Positions 1 through 9,125 of a stretch of DNA of 64,000 nucleotides are shown in pieces. Numbering within the stretch: the first letter of the stretch is position 1; every line of letters begins with the position of its first letter. The translations under genes and the position numbers were made by a program. The notes under the pieces were generated by a model that did no database searches, had not been told where the DNA came from, and was given only the letters and a program-made list of their open reading frames with translations. This DNA comes from Polyangia bacterium (lineage in GTDB: Bacteria > Myxococcota_A > Polyangia > Nannocystales > Nannocystaceae): contig JAUIFF010000013.1 in assembly GCA_030429545.1 (NCBI GenBank), forward strand, positions 62,001 through 126,000, given 5' to 3'.

Positions 1-2
1 TA

Positions 3-1499
3 ATGACAAGGGCCGGCATCACGGCCCATCTCACCGGCATGACGACAACGCCGCGGACGACCGACCGGCGTTGGACTGCAGCGCTCCCGAGCGAACGGAC
101 CCTCGCAGTCGTGCCGTTTCGCTTTCGCGGCAAGAGTGACGATGCCTACCTCGCCGAGGCACTGACCGACGAGCTCATCGACATCCTCTCGCGCACAAAG
201 GGTTTACGGGTGTCTGGCAGCGGCGCCACGGCCAAGTACGCCGACAAAAGTGATCGCGACCCCCGGGTGATAGGCCAGGAGCTCGGGGTCGATGTGATTG
301 TCGATGGCAGCGTACAGATGGCCGGCAAGCGCGTGCGGATCAACGCTCGTCTCGAAGATGTTTCCAACGGGTTTCAGCTGTGGAGCGAACGCTTTGATGG
401 CCTGCTCGAAGATGTGTTTGAGCTGCAGGACAAAATGGCCACGCGGATCGCCGAGGCGCTGCGGATCGAACTCAACAACCTCGTCCATCGCGGCGAAGCG
501 CCTGCCGAGGCGATCGAGCTCTATCTCAAGGCTCGGCAATCCCTCAAGGGGTTTCAAACCGGCAACAAAAGCAAGGCGATCGACATGCTCGAGCGCAGCT
601 TGGCGCTCGCCCCCGCGTTTAAACCGGCGCTTGCCACCCATGCACTCGCGTGCCTGCGGGCCTGGTTTGATCCCGACGAACTCGCCAAGCGCGACTGGGG
701 TGCATATACACGAGAATCAGTTGCACGTGCACTTGAGCAGGCCCCCGAACTCGCCGACACCCACTACATCGCCGCGCGTATGAAGGTTCAGCTCGGCGAA
801 TACCAACAGGCGGCCTGCTGCCTGGCCAAGGCGCTTGAGATCGCCCCGACCTGTGCTGAGGTCCATGAGTACCTCGGGAGCCTCCAGTGCGAAGCTGGTC
901 GCACCAAGACCGGGATGCGCCACATCAAACTCGCCCACGAACTCGACCCGTCGCTCGAGGTTGGCCTCTTCGATGTCGCCCGCGGTCACGCACTTCACGG
1001 TGACCTCGACAAGTTTGAGGCCGTGCTCGATGAGCTCCGGTCCCGCGGCGGGCAGCGCAACCTCGCCACCCAGATCCTCGAGACGAGAGTGGCGAGTTGG
1101 CATCGCGACACGGAGCGTGTACGGCGCGTGTTGCAATACATTCCCGACGATAAGGCTCCCTCGCGGGAGCTGATTCGCCGGCACATCCGAGCCCTGCTGT
1201 GTTCGCAGCAACAGCTCACGGAGTACACCGACTACTTCGAGAAGTTGCTCGCCAGGCCCGATGTCAACAAACGGTTCTTGACGGTGAGCTTCCAAACGGC
1301 AGCTGAGGTCATGGCCTTTCATCGCAAGTACGACGAGGCTCTCAACTACATCACCCAGGCTGCCGACGTCGTGTTAGTCGATGTCGACTGGATCAACCTC
1401 TGTCCGTTGTTCGAAGAGATCCGGACGGAGGATGCATTTCGTGCGGCAGTTCGAAAAGTTCGGCGGCGCGCCGAGGGGATTTGGCGCGTTTCGACATAA
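3..1499 (+). CDS. TolB-like/TPR protein, possibly 5'-truncated by window edge
   Basis: Residues about 33-155 (from LAVVPF through the WSERFDG and ELQDKMA segments) match the TolB/FlgO-like domain that precedes TPR arrays in bacterial adenylate cyclases, regulators and Ser/Thr kinases. From about residue 170 to the end the protein is alpha-helical with TPR-like repeats (LYLKARQSLKGF, ALEIAPTCAEVHEYLGSL). There is no signal peptide. The first ATG is at base 3, and the partial codon before it cannot be a stop, so the true gene may begin outside the window, perhaps as a kinase or cyclase whose N-terminal domain is missing here. Two copies of the dispersed palindrome lie in it at 701-710 and 722-731. 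The family is clear, but the exact role is unknown; protein-protein scaffolding by the TPRs is inferred. Confidence 0.75.
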   Translation: MTRAGITAHLTGMTTTPRTTDRRWTAALPSERTLAVVPFRFRGKSDDAYLAEALTDELIDILSRTKGLRVSGSGATAKYADKSDRDPRVIGQELGVDVIVDGSVQMAGKRVRINARLEDVSNGFQLWSERFDGLLEDVFELQDKMATRIAEALRIELNNLVHRGEAPAEAIELYLKARQSLKGFQTGNKSKAIDMLERSLALAPAFKPALATHALACLRAWFDPDELAKRDWGAYTRESVARALEQAPELADTHYIAARMKVQLGEYQQAACCLAKALEIAPTCAEVHEYLGSLQCEAGRTKTGMRHIKLAHELDPSLEVGLFDVARGHALHGDLDKFEAVLDELRSRGGQRNLATQILETRVASWHRDTERVRRVLQYIPDDKAPSRELIRRHIRALLCSQQQLTEYTDYFEKLLARPDVNKRFLTVSFQTAAEVMAFHRKYDEALNYITQAADVVLVDVDWINLCPLFEEIRTEDAFRAAVRKVRRRAEGIWRVST

Positions 1500-1518
1500 C
1501 GCTTGCGGCCGATGATGT

Positions 1519-1528
1519 TGCACGTGCA
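1519..1528. repeat. TGYANNTRCA palindrome copy (intergenic)
   Basis: TGCACGTGCA in the 233-bp spacer between the TPR gene and the DUF4215 lipoprotein gene, flanked by T and T. It is one of ten intergenic members of the dispersed palindrome family. No other structure stands out in this spacer. Confidence 0.6.
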
Positions 1529-1732
1529 TGCAATTTGAACCGGTGTACAGCCCCCGATGCCGAAGGGGCACCGGACTAAATCGCTCGAAACCGATCGGAA
1601 ATTTCACCGATGCGCCAGTTCGCCCGTTGAAATGATCGGTCAGGAGGCGGTCGAAGAATTAGCTGGCCGGGACGCTGTTATTAGACACTGCGCGCTGGTC
1701 TGCGATATCCTGAGGCCAAAGGGTGTTCAATC

Positions 1733-2938
1733 ATGCGCGCACGCACCTGCTTATTTTACGTTTCCTTAATGATGCTGGGGTGTTCCTTCCGGGCCCCCGG
1801 GGTTGGTACGGACGGTTCTTCGTCGACCAGCGGTTCTGAGTCTGAGACCACGGAGGGACCGACGACGTCGATGACGACGGACCCGACAACCGGGCCGACT
1901 GGGCCAACGACCATGGACCCGACGACCATGGACCCGACGACCATGGACCCGACGACCGAGGCGCCACCTGTTTGTGGCGATGGTTCGCTCGACCCTGGCG
2001 AAGAGTGTGACGACGGCGAGAACAATGCCGACGACGGACTTTGCAAGACCGACTGCACGCTCGCGGTCTGCGGTGACGGGTTTGTTTCCCCGATGGAGGC
2101 CTGCGACGACGGCAACGATGTCGATGACGATGCCTGCTCAAACAACTGCACCCTACTAACGTGTGGCAACGGGGAACTCGACCCCGGCGAAGAGTGCGAC
2201 GACGCCAACGATGACGAGACCGATGATTGTCTCGACAACTGCACCAGTGCCAAGTGCGGCGACGGTGAGGTGCACGCCGGCGTTGAGGAGTGCGAAGACG
2301 GTAACGACAACGACTTCGACAGCTGTGTCGAGTGTAAGAACGCGTTTTGCGGCGATGGTGTCGTGTTTGACGGCGTCGAGGAGTGCGACGACGGTATCAA
2401 CGATAACTCTTACGACGGCTGCGCTGAGGACTGCACACTCGGGCCGTTTTGCGGCGATGGTGAAGTCAACGGCAACGAAGCGTGTGACGACGCTGTCAAC
2501 GATGGATCATACGGCGGCTGCAACGGCGGTTGCCAGGCTTTAGGGCCGTTTTGCGGCGACGGTGAGCAAAATGGTCCGGAGGTCTGCGACGACGGTGTCA
2601 ATGACGGTGGCTACGACGGGTGTAGCAACGGCTGTGATGCGCTCGGACCGTTTTGCGGCGATGGTGAGCAAAACGGACCAGAGGCTTGCGACGACGGTGT
2701 CAACGACGGCGGCTACGACGGATGTAATAGCGACTGTCTGGGGCTAGGCCCATTTTGCGGTGACGATATCCACCAACCCGAGCACGGCGAAGAGTGCGAC
2801 GGCGCGGCGATGGTCGACAACGTTGGTGTCTGCGGCAACGACTGCACGATCGACTCGTGCCAATCGGGGTACCAAGCCTGCGACGAGAACCTCGAAAACG
2901 GGTGTGAGTGCATGGCGATGAACTGCAACCAGTGCTAG
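1733..2938 (+). CDS. DUF4215 cysteine-rich repeat lipoprotein
   Basis: This is a secreted lipoprotein. The signal peptide ends in the lipobox MMLGC with the lipidated Cys at residue 17. A Ser/Thr/Glu/Asp linker follows, including three tandem MDPTT units, each a 15-nt repeat. From about residue 80 there are nine tandem repeats of about 31-34 residues that begin CGDG and contain EECDDG and a further Cys pair. These are the myxobacterial DUF4215 (TIGR02232-type) disulfide-rich repeats. Repeats 6-8 are almost identical, so recent expansion is likely. The C-terminus is Cys-rich (GCECMAMNCNQC). The protein should sit on the outer membrane or cell surface. Its function is unknown; adhesion or structural roles are commonly guessed for such proteins. 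A strong terminator follows. Confidence 0.85.
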   Translation: MRARTCLFYVSLMMLGCSFRAPGVGTDGSSSTSGSESETTEGPTTSMTTDPTTGPTGPTTMDPTTMDPTTMDPTTEAPPVCGDGSLDPGEECDDGENNADDGLCKTDCTLAVCGDGFVSPMEACDDGNDVDDDACSNNCTLLTCGNGELDPGEECDDANDDETDDCLDNCTSAKCGDGEVHAGVEECEDGNDNDFDSCVECKNAFCGDGVVFDGVEECDDGINDNSYDGCAEDCTLGPFCGDGEVNGNEACDDAVNDGSYGGCNGGCQALGPFCGDGEQNGPEVCDDGVNDGGYDGCSNGCDALGPFCGDGEQNGPEACDDGVNDGGYDGCNSDCLGLGPFCGDDIHQPEHGEECDGAAMVDNVGVCGNDCTIDSCQSGYQACDENLENGCECMAMNCNQC

Positions 2939-2956
2939 TTCGAGCCAGGAAAAAAT

Positions 2957-2966
2957 TGTAAGTACA
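2957..2966. repeat. TGYANNTRCA palindrome copy next to terminator
   Basis: TGTAAGTACA inside a longer perfect arm pattern (ATTGTAAGTACAAT), between the stop of the DUF4215 gene and its terminator hairpin. It belongs to the dispersed family. Confidence 0.6.
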
Positions 2967-2971
2967 ATAGG

Positions 2972-3000
2972 AAAACCCGGGCCGACCAGCCCGGGTTTTT
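2972..3000. terminator. Bidirectional intrinsic terminator
   Basis: An 11-bp perfect stem (AAAACCCGGGC / GCCCGGGTTTT) closes a 6-nt loop and is followed by a T run on the plus strand. It lies between the convergent DUF4215 lipoprotein gene and the GST gene and should end transcripts from both sides, since the arms start with A and end with T. Confidence 0.85.
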
Positions 3001-3016
3001 CATGCTCTCGACGGGG

Positions 3017-3688
3017 TTAGACAAGCATCTTGCGCGCCTGGTCGACGACATCCTCAGCTTTTTTTGTCTCGAGCTTGACCGGCTCGGGTATCTCGCGTCC
3101 GCGGACCACGGCCGGGCGTGCTCCGACGGCATCGAGCCAGCGCTTGAGGTTGGGAAGCCCCTCGATGCTGATACCCGACCACTCATGGATGCACACCCAC
3201 GAAAAGTTGGCGATGTCGGCAATCGAGTAGTCACCCGCGAGGTATTCGGACTCGGACAGGCGGCGCTCCAAAACCTCGAACAGGCGTCGGCTCTCGCGTT
3301 GGTAGCGTTCGATCGCAAACGGGATTTTTTCGGGGGCGTAGCGGTAAAACACGTTCGCCTGGCCCATCATCGGGCCGATGCCACCCATCTGAAACATCAC
3401 CCATTGAATGACGCGGGAGCGACCCTTGGCATCACTCGGTAGCAGTTTACCTGCTTTTTCGGCCAGGTAAATGAGGATCGCGCCCGATTCGAATACGGCG
3501 AAGTCATCGGCCTCGCGGTCGATGATCGCGGGGATGCGCCCGTTGGGATTGATCTTGAGAAACCACTCTTCCTTTTGCTGTTTTTTGGAGAACGAAATCG
3601 GATGGACGGTGTAGGGGAGCCCGAGTTCCTCGAGGGCGATCGAGGCTTTCCAGCCGTTGGGGGTTGCTGCCGTGTAGAGGTCGATCAT
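3017..3688 (-). CDS. yfcG: YfcG-like (nu-class) glutathione S-transferase
   Basis: The N-terminal thioredoxin fold starts MIDLYTAATPNGWK, very close to E. coli YfcG (MIDLYFAPTPNG). It carries the cis-Pro motif NGRIPAI and the glutathione-binding ES pair in the motif FESGAILIYLAE. The helical C-terminal domain contains GGIGPMMGQ, PFAIERYQ and DYSIADIA, all typical of YfcG/YghU/Ure2p-like enzymes. These reduce disulfides of glutathione adducts in the cytosol and lack the classical catalytic Ser/Tyr/Cys. The start was set at the ATG matching YfcG; a GTG four codons upstream is also possible. It is a single gene, convergent with the DUF4215 gene. Confidence 0.85.
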   Translation of the reverse strand: MIDLYTAATPNGWKASIALEELGLPYTVHPISFSKKQQKEEWFLKINPNGRIPAIIDREADDFAVFESGAILIYLAEKAGKLLPSDAKGRSRVIQWVMFQMGGIGPMMGQANVFYRYAPEKIPFAIERYQRESRRLFEVLERRLSESEYLAGDYSIADIANFSWVCIHEWSGISIEGLPNLKRWLDAVGARPAVVRGREIPEPVKLETKKAEDVVDQARKMLV

Positions 3689-3827
3689 CGCGGTGGCCAC
3701 ATCATACGCAACGACAACGATTTCTGACGGTCGAACTTGGCGATGGGCCCGACATGTAAGCCTCGGCGCGTAATTCTATGTATCGGCATCTACATCGGTG
3801 CCGCGTGTGCGGAGCTCGTTGGCGTAA

Positions 3828-4724
3828 CTAGAAACGAGCCGAGAGGTGAAACCCGGCGAAGCGTGGTGTTACAACTGGCGCGAAGGCCATATTTCTATTT
3901 TTTCGCTTCACGGCATCGACCACAAGCAAGGCCACACCGGTCGCAGTTAACGCGCCGCCGACAATCCCCATGGCGATCGCTACTTTGTTGGCGGTGGCGC
4001 CCTTGCTCAGCAGACTTCCGACCTCGTCGCCATTGGGCCCATTTTGACTGACGAGTTCCTCGCCTTCGGACTCGAGCGAGTTGCCGCGGGCCATAAATCC
4101 GGCCATGGTGGCAAGGCCGACGGCGCCGAGCCCCAGGCTGACACCTCCGGCAATGCGCAGGCCGTTGCCGAGCGGCGGCAACTCTTCGTCGGGCGGCTCG
4201 GGCGAGTCTTCATCTTCTGGCTGGGAGTCGGGTTCTTCGAGCTCAGGCTCGGGCCGATTGGCGGCTTCCTGGGCCTCGATCTCATCGAGTTGGGTCCGGA
4301 CTTCGGCGAGCGCCTCTTCGGCGTGCTCGCGCGAGTCGGTGTCTTCCGGTGGGAGCCCTTCGATGTAATCCTGAAACAGCTTTTCGGCCTTGCGCAGGTA
4401 CTTGACCTCGCGGTTGACGGCATAGGCTTCGCGGCAGGCGTTGGCTATCTGATAGACGAGCACTCCGCGGTACTGATCGGCTTCGGAATCCTTGGGCAGG
4501 GCAGCGTAGGCCTCGCTCCACATCTCGATCGCACCGATGTAGTCGGCGGTGTCGTACCGCTCTTGCCCCTTGCCGATCAGTTTGCTGGCGCGTTCGAGCG
4601 AGGTCGGCTCCGTTAAGGTGTCTGCACGGACAGGTGTGGAAGCGCAGACACACACGCACATGCACGCAACGAACAGGCGACGAAGCGGTGCTTCATTCCG
4701 CGAATGTTGACGGGATTGCCGCAT
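3828..4724 (-). CDS. Secreted/membrane protein with acidic Pro/Glu linker
   Basis: An N-terminal hydrophobic segment with a Cys/Val run (residues about 17-30) ends near VRADT and looks like a signal peptide. A helical region (about 45-155) resembles TPR-like lipoprotein-associated repeats. It is followed by a highly acidic Glu/Pro/Asp linker (about 158-185) and two hydrophobic segments (about 190-212 and 245-270). The C-terminus FHLSARF ends in Phe. The layout resembles the small protein at 33871-34386, which also has two hydrophobic segments and a terminal ARF/IRF-type end. The family is not recognised. The gene is divergent from the kinase gene and shares a promoter region of about 105 bp with it. 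Confidence 0.7.
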   Translation of the reverse strand: MRQSRQHSRNEAPLRRLFVACMCVCVCASTPVRADTLTEPTSLERASKLIGKGQERYDTADYIGAIEMWSEAYAALPKDSEADQYRGVLVYQIANACREAYAVNREVKYLRKAEKLFQDYIEGLPPEDTDSREHAEEALAEVRTQLDEIEAQEAANRPEPELEEPDSQPEDEDSPEPPDEELPPLGNGLRIAGGVSLGLGAVGLATMAGFMARGNSLESEGEELVSQNGPNGDEVGSLLSKGATANKVAIAMGIVGGALTATGVALLVVDAVKRKNRNMAFAPVVTPRFAGFHLSARF

Positions 4725-4829
4725 TTGTGGGACGAGATTAGGTGTTGGGGTGAGGATCTACAAGGGGCGATGGCGACCTTGAGACAGTCTCGGTCGCCCA
4801 AGGGGTGAGGACTCCGTTATTGTTGTCTG

Positions 4830-6464
4830 GTGAGCGGCAGCAACCGGACCGAGCCGGAGCCTGCGTTCGCGGAGCAACCCGCGAGCACTGGGTCGGGCGT
4901 GGGCGACGGGGAAACCCGGGCGACTGCCGTGGGACCCGTGGGTCCGCCAACTGAAGATTACATGATTTACACCGGTGTCGAACTCGACGGACGCTACCGG
5001 ATCATTCGCCCGATCGGCCGCGGGGGGATGGGGACAATCTTCCTCGGCGAGCACATGGGGATCGACAAGGAAGTTGCGATCAAGTTGCTCGCCAGCAAGT
5101 ACCGCAGCAACCCGGCGATCGTCCGCCGGTTCGTCCAAGAAGCCCGTTCTGCCTCGAGGGTCCGTCACCGCAACATTGTCGAGATTTATGACTGTGGCAC
5201 CACCGAAGACGGTTTGCCGTACTTTGCCATGGAGTTGCTGACCGGCATCGACATTCGACGGATGATGAAAAAGACAGGTCCGCTGCCATGGACGCGGGCG
5301 CTGCGACTGATGAAACAGATTTGTGCGGCACTCTCCGCCGCCCATCGCAGTGGCGTGATTCACCGCGACATGAAGCCGGGCAATTGCTTTGTCGTGGAGG
5401 ATGGCGAAGAGCCCGATATGGTCAAGGTTGTCGACTTTGGCATCGCCAAGGTGCTCGACGCCGACGACGATCAGTCGCTCACACAGACCGGCGTGGTGAT
5501 GGGGACTGCTCACTACATGTCCCCAGAGCAAGCTCGCAGCGAACCTATCGACGCCCGTTCCGATGTGTATTCGGCCGGCATCATCCTGTTTGAGATGCTC
5601 ACCGGTAAACTGCCGTTCGAGGGATCAGGGTTTATGGGGACCCTGAGCAAGCATCTCACCGAGCCGATTCCATCGTTGTTTGAGGCCGCGGGTCGGCTCT
5701 ACATCCCGCCTGCGCTTGGCGATGTGATGGACAAGGTGCTCGCCAAGGAGCCGGAGGAGCGCTACCAAAGCGCCGATGAATTTGCAGCTGCACTCGAAGA
5801 GGTAGAGCGAGTCCCCAAGGGTAGCGCCTGGAGTGGGGTCACCCGTTCGATGACCCAGATGCGCCGGCGCAAGGGGGTGGGCTTGGCCCTCGGGGGGGTG
5901 GCCATCGCATTGTGCTCAGCTTCGCTGGCCTATGTGTTGTTCGGTCAGGACGAAACAAGTGTAGATACACCCCCCCCGAAGATCATCGTGGCCCAGGCCA
6001 CCCCCGAACCCGAGCCTGAGCCCGAACCTGAACCCGAGCCTGAACCCGAGCCTGAGCCCGAACCCGCCGGCGAAACGGATGCGGGGGACACCATTGTCGA
6101 CGACAGTGAGACCTCGGGAGACACAAACAAGGCCGCCGAACCGGCGACTAAAAAGGTCAAGCGCCCGCGCAAGACCAAAAAGCCGAGTGCCGGTAAGCCT
6201 GAGCGCCTCAGTGGTGCAGCCATCAGCAAGGCGGTCGCGGCTGTCCTTCGCGAGATCAAGGACTGCGGCAAGCGTGGTGCGTTGCCAGGTACCAAAGTCA
6301 AGGTCAGGATCGAAATTGCGGCCAACGGCAAGGTGTCCAAGGCGGCAGCACAAAAGCCCCTTGCCGGCACACCGCCCGCACGCTGCGTTGAAAAAGTCAT
6401 CAAGCAGGTCAGTTTTCCCGAGGCGGAAAAGGGCCAAACCGTGACACGTAGTTTCTCGTTTTAG
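4830..6464 (+). CDS. Membrane Ser/Thr protein kinase with PE repeat and AgmX/TonB-like C-terminus
   Basis: The cytosolic kinase domain spans residues about 55-325. It has the glycine loop GRGGMG (63-68), the ATP-binding Lys in VAIK (85), the catalytic loop HRDMKPGN (HRD at 178-180), DFG (202-204) and the SPE activation-segment end (231-233), so all catalytic residues are intact. One transmembrane helix (349-371) is followed by a pure Pro-Glu repeat (about 392-412) and a Lys-rich stretch. The C-terminal domain (about 460-544) has the KVKVRIEIAANGKV, ARCVEK and SFPEA elements seen in AgmX/PglI-type TonB-like tails. The start is GTG. The kinase likely senses or contacts an envelope partner through the periplasmic tail; that role is inferred. 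Confidence 0.92.
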   Translation: MSGSNRTEPEPAFAEQPASTGSGVGDGETRATAVGPVGPPTEDYMIYTGVELDGRYRIIRPIGRGGMGTIFLGEHMGIDKEVAIKLLASKYRSNPAIVRRFVQEARSASRVRHRNIVEIYDCGTTEDGLPYFAMELLTGIDIRRMMKKTGPLPWTRALRLMKQICAALSAAHRSGVIHRDMKPGNCFVVEDGEEPDMVKVVDFGIAKVLDADDDQSLTQTGVVMGTAHYMSPEQARSEPIDARSDVYSAGIILFEMLTGKLPFEGSGFMGTLSKHLTEPIPSLFEAAGRLYIPPALGDVMDKVLAKEPEERYQSADEFAAALEEVERVPKGSAWSGVTRSMTQMRRRKGVGLALGGVAIALCSASLAYVLFGQDETSVDTPPPKIIVAQATPEPEPEPEPEPEPEPEPEPEPAGETDAGDTIVDDSETSGDTNKAAEPATKKVKRPRKTKKPSAGKPERLSGAAISKAVAAVLREIKDCGKRGALPGTKVKVRIEIAANGKVSKAAAQKPLAGTPPARCVEKVIKQVSFPEAEKGQTVTRSFSF

Positions 6465-6889
6465 CTGGCGGCATCTAACCTCGATGTAGCTACAACCTTT
6501 CCCAGCGGGTGTACATTGTTTGCCAATCGGGGAACTTGTATGCCATGGAGCACATCATGGGACGCGTTGGAGGATGTGGCCACGCGACTACCGTGTGTGG
6601 CGACGTCGCGTGTCCCTGCTAGCCCCCAGTAGGGGATGCGAACCCACGGCCTCCACGGTGGTCTACGGGCGAATCATGGTAAATATGTATATGAAAGGTG
6701 ATGTGCCACACGGAAAACCTTGATAACCAATTAATTTTGCTGATACAAGTAAAGTAAGGTCGCGGGAACTGGTGTGATCGGGTACAGGTTGTACGCTGTC
6801 GTACTAGTCGCATAATTCTTGTGGGACCAGTCGATCCGCGGTCGACACCCACGCGTAGTTGCGTAGACACTGAAGTCGGGAGTCATGAC
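6465..6889. other. 425-bp intergenic region with palindrome and promoter-like stretch
   Basis: No convincing gene is seen. It holds a TGTAGCTACA palindrome at 6485-6494 and a TGCTGATACA near-cognate at 6738-6747. A locally AT-rich tract lies at about 6675-6760. A weak sigma70-like pair, TTGATA at 6720-6725 and TACAAG at 6744-6749, is a possible promoter for the lipoprotein gene starting at 6890. A tRNA T-arm-like string near 6630-6645 was considered and rejected. Confidence 0.4.
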
Positions 6890-9097
6890 ATGAAAAGCTT
6901 GCATCAACGTGTGTACACAACAATCTTGCCGATCGCCCTTACCACCATGCTGGCCGCCTGTGGTACCAGCGAAGAGGGGACCGAGTCCGGCGGGACTGAA
7001 ACCGATACCGAAACTGAAACCGATACCGACACTGGTACCAACACCACGACTCCAACAACCACCAACGTCACGGCAGGCCCAACAACGGACCCAACGGGCT
7101 CGGAGTCGGAGTCGGAGTCGGACACCGAAAATACCACCGACGATCCGACGATGGATCCGACGATGGATCCAACCGAAGACCCGACCGAAGACCCCTCAGA
7201 GTCGGAGTCGGAGTCGGACTCGGACACCAGTGGTGGCGATGACCCAGTTGCGATTTGGGCGACGGCCAACCCCGGCGGACTCGATGCAGATACACTTTCG
7301 AACCTCACGGTCCCGCTCGATGCCCAGGTCGCCGCACTCTCCGTAATCAGTGACGTCCTCAGCATTCAAAGCGTGGGCCTCAATGGCAACGACGGGGTGA
7401 TCAGTGTCGATATCCCGGGCGGTACCGGTGGATTGATCGCCGTCGAAGGCCTGGGCGCCAACCCGCAGGATGCTGCGATCGGTCTTGGCGATCGGTTTAT
7501 CGCCGGGCCCGCGACCGAACTCATGGCACCGAAGGGGGTCGAACTCGCAGGTGGTGATCTCGATGGCATGGTGATCGTTGCCGACGTCGGGGCGGGTGAC
7601 ATCAAGGTGTTTGACTACAGTGGCGAAGGCGACGTCGCGCCGGAGTTTGTTGTGACCGATCTGGGGTCGTCCGATGCGGTTTGGGATGTCCACTACGCGG
7701 CCGGGCCCGACGTGCTCTACGCCACCGGCACCAACGGGGATCTGCAGGTCTATGAGGACTTTGCCGCCAACATGGGTGATATGGGGCCGGACCGGACCAT
7801 CGTCCCGACGGAGAACAACACCAAGGTGTCGGAGAATCTCCACGGCATCGACCTCGACGGCAACACGGCGATCCTGACCGATGTCGGGGACCCGAATGAT
7901 GCCGCCGATGGCCAGCTGTTTGTCATCAACGGTATCGGTGGTGCCTCGGGTGATACGGAAGTTGACCAACGAATTCAGGGGGGCATGCTCGGCAATCCTG
8001 TCGATCTCGAGCACGATGGAGGCCTCGACGGCGAGGCGCTGTTTGTCGCCGAGAAGTCGAACGACGCAATCATTGTCTACGAGCCAAACCTGCTGACGGG
8101 CGACTACGAGGCTACCGGCGACACCGAGGTCATTAAGGCGGAGTCGGTGGCCGTGCGCAACAACGGCAATCTACTCATGACCACAAACCCGGCAGGGCGC
8201 GACGACGATGCCGTGATCGCCGTCAACGTCCCGGCGCTTGGCGACCCCAACACCGGGGCGGTGATGGACCGGATTGGCAGCGTGTTGTCGGTGCAAAGTT
8301 TGCACCTACAAGGAAATGATGGCTACGTGACATTCGACGGCGCCCAGGTTTCCGATGGCGGCGGCGTGTTTATGGTGCCGGGCCTCGGTGGCATGGACCA
8401 GGACGGCGAAGTCAGTGCCGTGGCCAGCCGGATTTGGGGGTCGAACACCGAGATTGTTGCGCCCAAGGGCCTCGACCTCGCCGACGACGGAACCATCATT
8501 GTCGCCGACTTGGGCGCGGGCGATATCAAGGTCTACGAGGCGGGCATGGACGGCAACCTCGCGCCGATGTTTGTCGTTTCGGACCTCGGTGGCGGACCGG
8601 TTTGGGATGTCGACTACGACGACGACAACGACCGCCTGTACGCCAGTGGAGTCAACGGCACGGTGCGCGTGTTTATCGACTTTATGGCCAACGAGGGGGC
8701 AAATGGTCCAGACCGTGTACTGACGCCGGTCAACGAAGACGCCGAGCCGGTGAGCACCAACCTCCACGGTATCCACTTCGATGGCGCGACCTCGTCGTTG
8801 CTGCTGACCGATGTCGGTGACCCGGGCTCCGACGACGACGGTTGGATCATGGTGATCCCCGATGCCGATACGGCCGATGGCGATGCCGAGGTTTCGCTGC
8901 TGATCGGTGGTGATGCCACGGTCCTCGGCAACCCGGTCGACCTCGCGTTTGACGGCACCAATGTGTATGTCGCCGAGAAGTCAAACTCGATGGTGATTCG
9001 CTACGACAATGTCCTCGAGATGTCTGGTGTGGAAAACATTCCCGAAGACGCGGCGATCGAGGTTGAGCGCGCAGAATCTGTGCAGATACAATACTAG
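6890..9097 (+). CDS. Lipoprotein with internally duplicated beta-propeller-like domain
   Basis: The chosen ATG has a GGGAG Shine-Dalgarno just upstream; a GTG 69 nt earlier is in frame but would push the signal peptide inward. The signal peptide ends in the lipobox MLAAC (Cys 24). A linker of about 90 residues follows, built of Thr/Glu/Asp and Ser/Glu runs with MDPT/EDPT repeats. The rest is two homologous halves of about 300 residues. Each carries QS-L-GNDG, APKG--LA--G, IVADVGAGDIKV (or LGAGDIKV), WDV-Y, a NLHGI motif, LTDVGDP and VAEKSN. These spaced GAGDIKV/AEKSN strands suggest an NHL- or propeller-like fold. No enzyme motif is seen. It is probably an outer-membrane surface protein. It holds three palindrome copies (7285, 8301, 9081). 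Confidence 0.8.
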   Translation: MKSLHQRVYTTILPIALTTMLAACGTSEEGTESGGTETDTETETDTDTGTNTTTPTTTNVTAGPTTDPTGSESESESDTENTTDDPTMDPTMDPTEDPTEDPSESESESDSDTSGGDDPVAIWATANPGGLDADTLSNLTVPLDAQVAALSVISDVLSIQSVGLNGNDGVISVDIPGGTGGLIAVEGLGANPQDAAIGLGDRFIAGPATELMAPKGVELAGGDLDGMVIVADVGAGDIKVFDYSGEGDVAPEFVVTDLGSSDAVWDVHYAAGPDVLYATGTNGDLQVYEDFAANMGDMGPDRTIVPTENNTKVSENLHGIDLDGNTAILTDVGDPNDAADGQLFVINGIGGASGDTEVDQRIQGGMLGNPVDLEHDGGLDGEALFVAEKSNDAIIVYEPNLLTGDYEATGDTEVIKAESVAVRNNGNLLMTTNPAGRDDDAVIAVNVPALGDPNTGAVMDRIGSVLSVQSLHLQGNDGYVTFDGAQVSDGGGVFMVPGLGGMDQDGEVSAVASRIWGSNTEIVAPKGLDLADDGTIIVADLGAGDIKVYEAGMDGNLAPMFVVSDLGGGPVWDVDYDDDNDRLYASGVNGTVRVFIDFMANEGANGPDRVLTPVNEDAEPVSTNLHGIHFDGATSSLLLTDVGDPGSDDDGWIMVIPDADTADGDAEVSLLIGGDATVLGNPVDLAFDGTNVYVAEKSNSMVIRYDNVLEMSGVENIPEDAAIEVERAESVQIQY

Positions 9098-9125
9098 GTC
9101 GCCACTAGCGTGTGGTCGCTAACTG

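Noticed and set aside
1557..1769. 70-codon open frame before the DUF4215 gene
   Set aside because: It overlaps the lipoprotein start in another frame and has no domain or signal.
6600..6700. tRNA 3'-half-like string on the minus strand (GTGGGTTCGCATCCCC T-arm-like)
   Set aside because: The T-arm stem has a mismatch, and no matching 5' acceptor strand or anticodon arm could be found within 90 nt; so no tRNA gene or attachment-site remnant is claimed.
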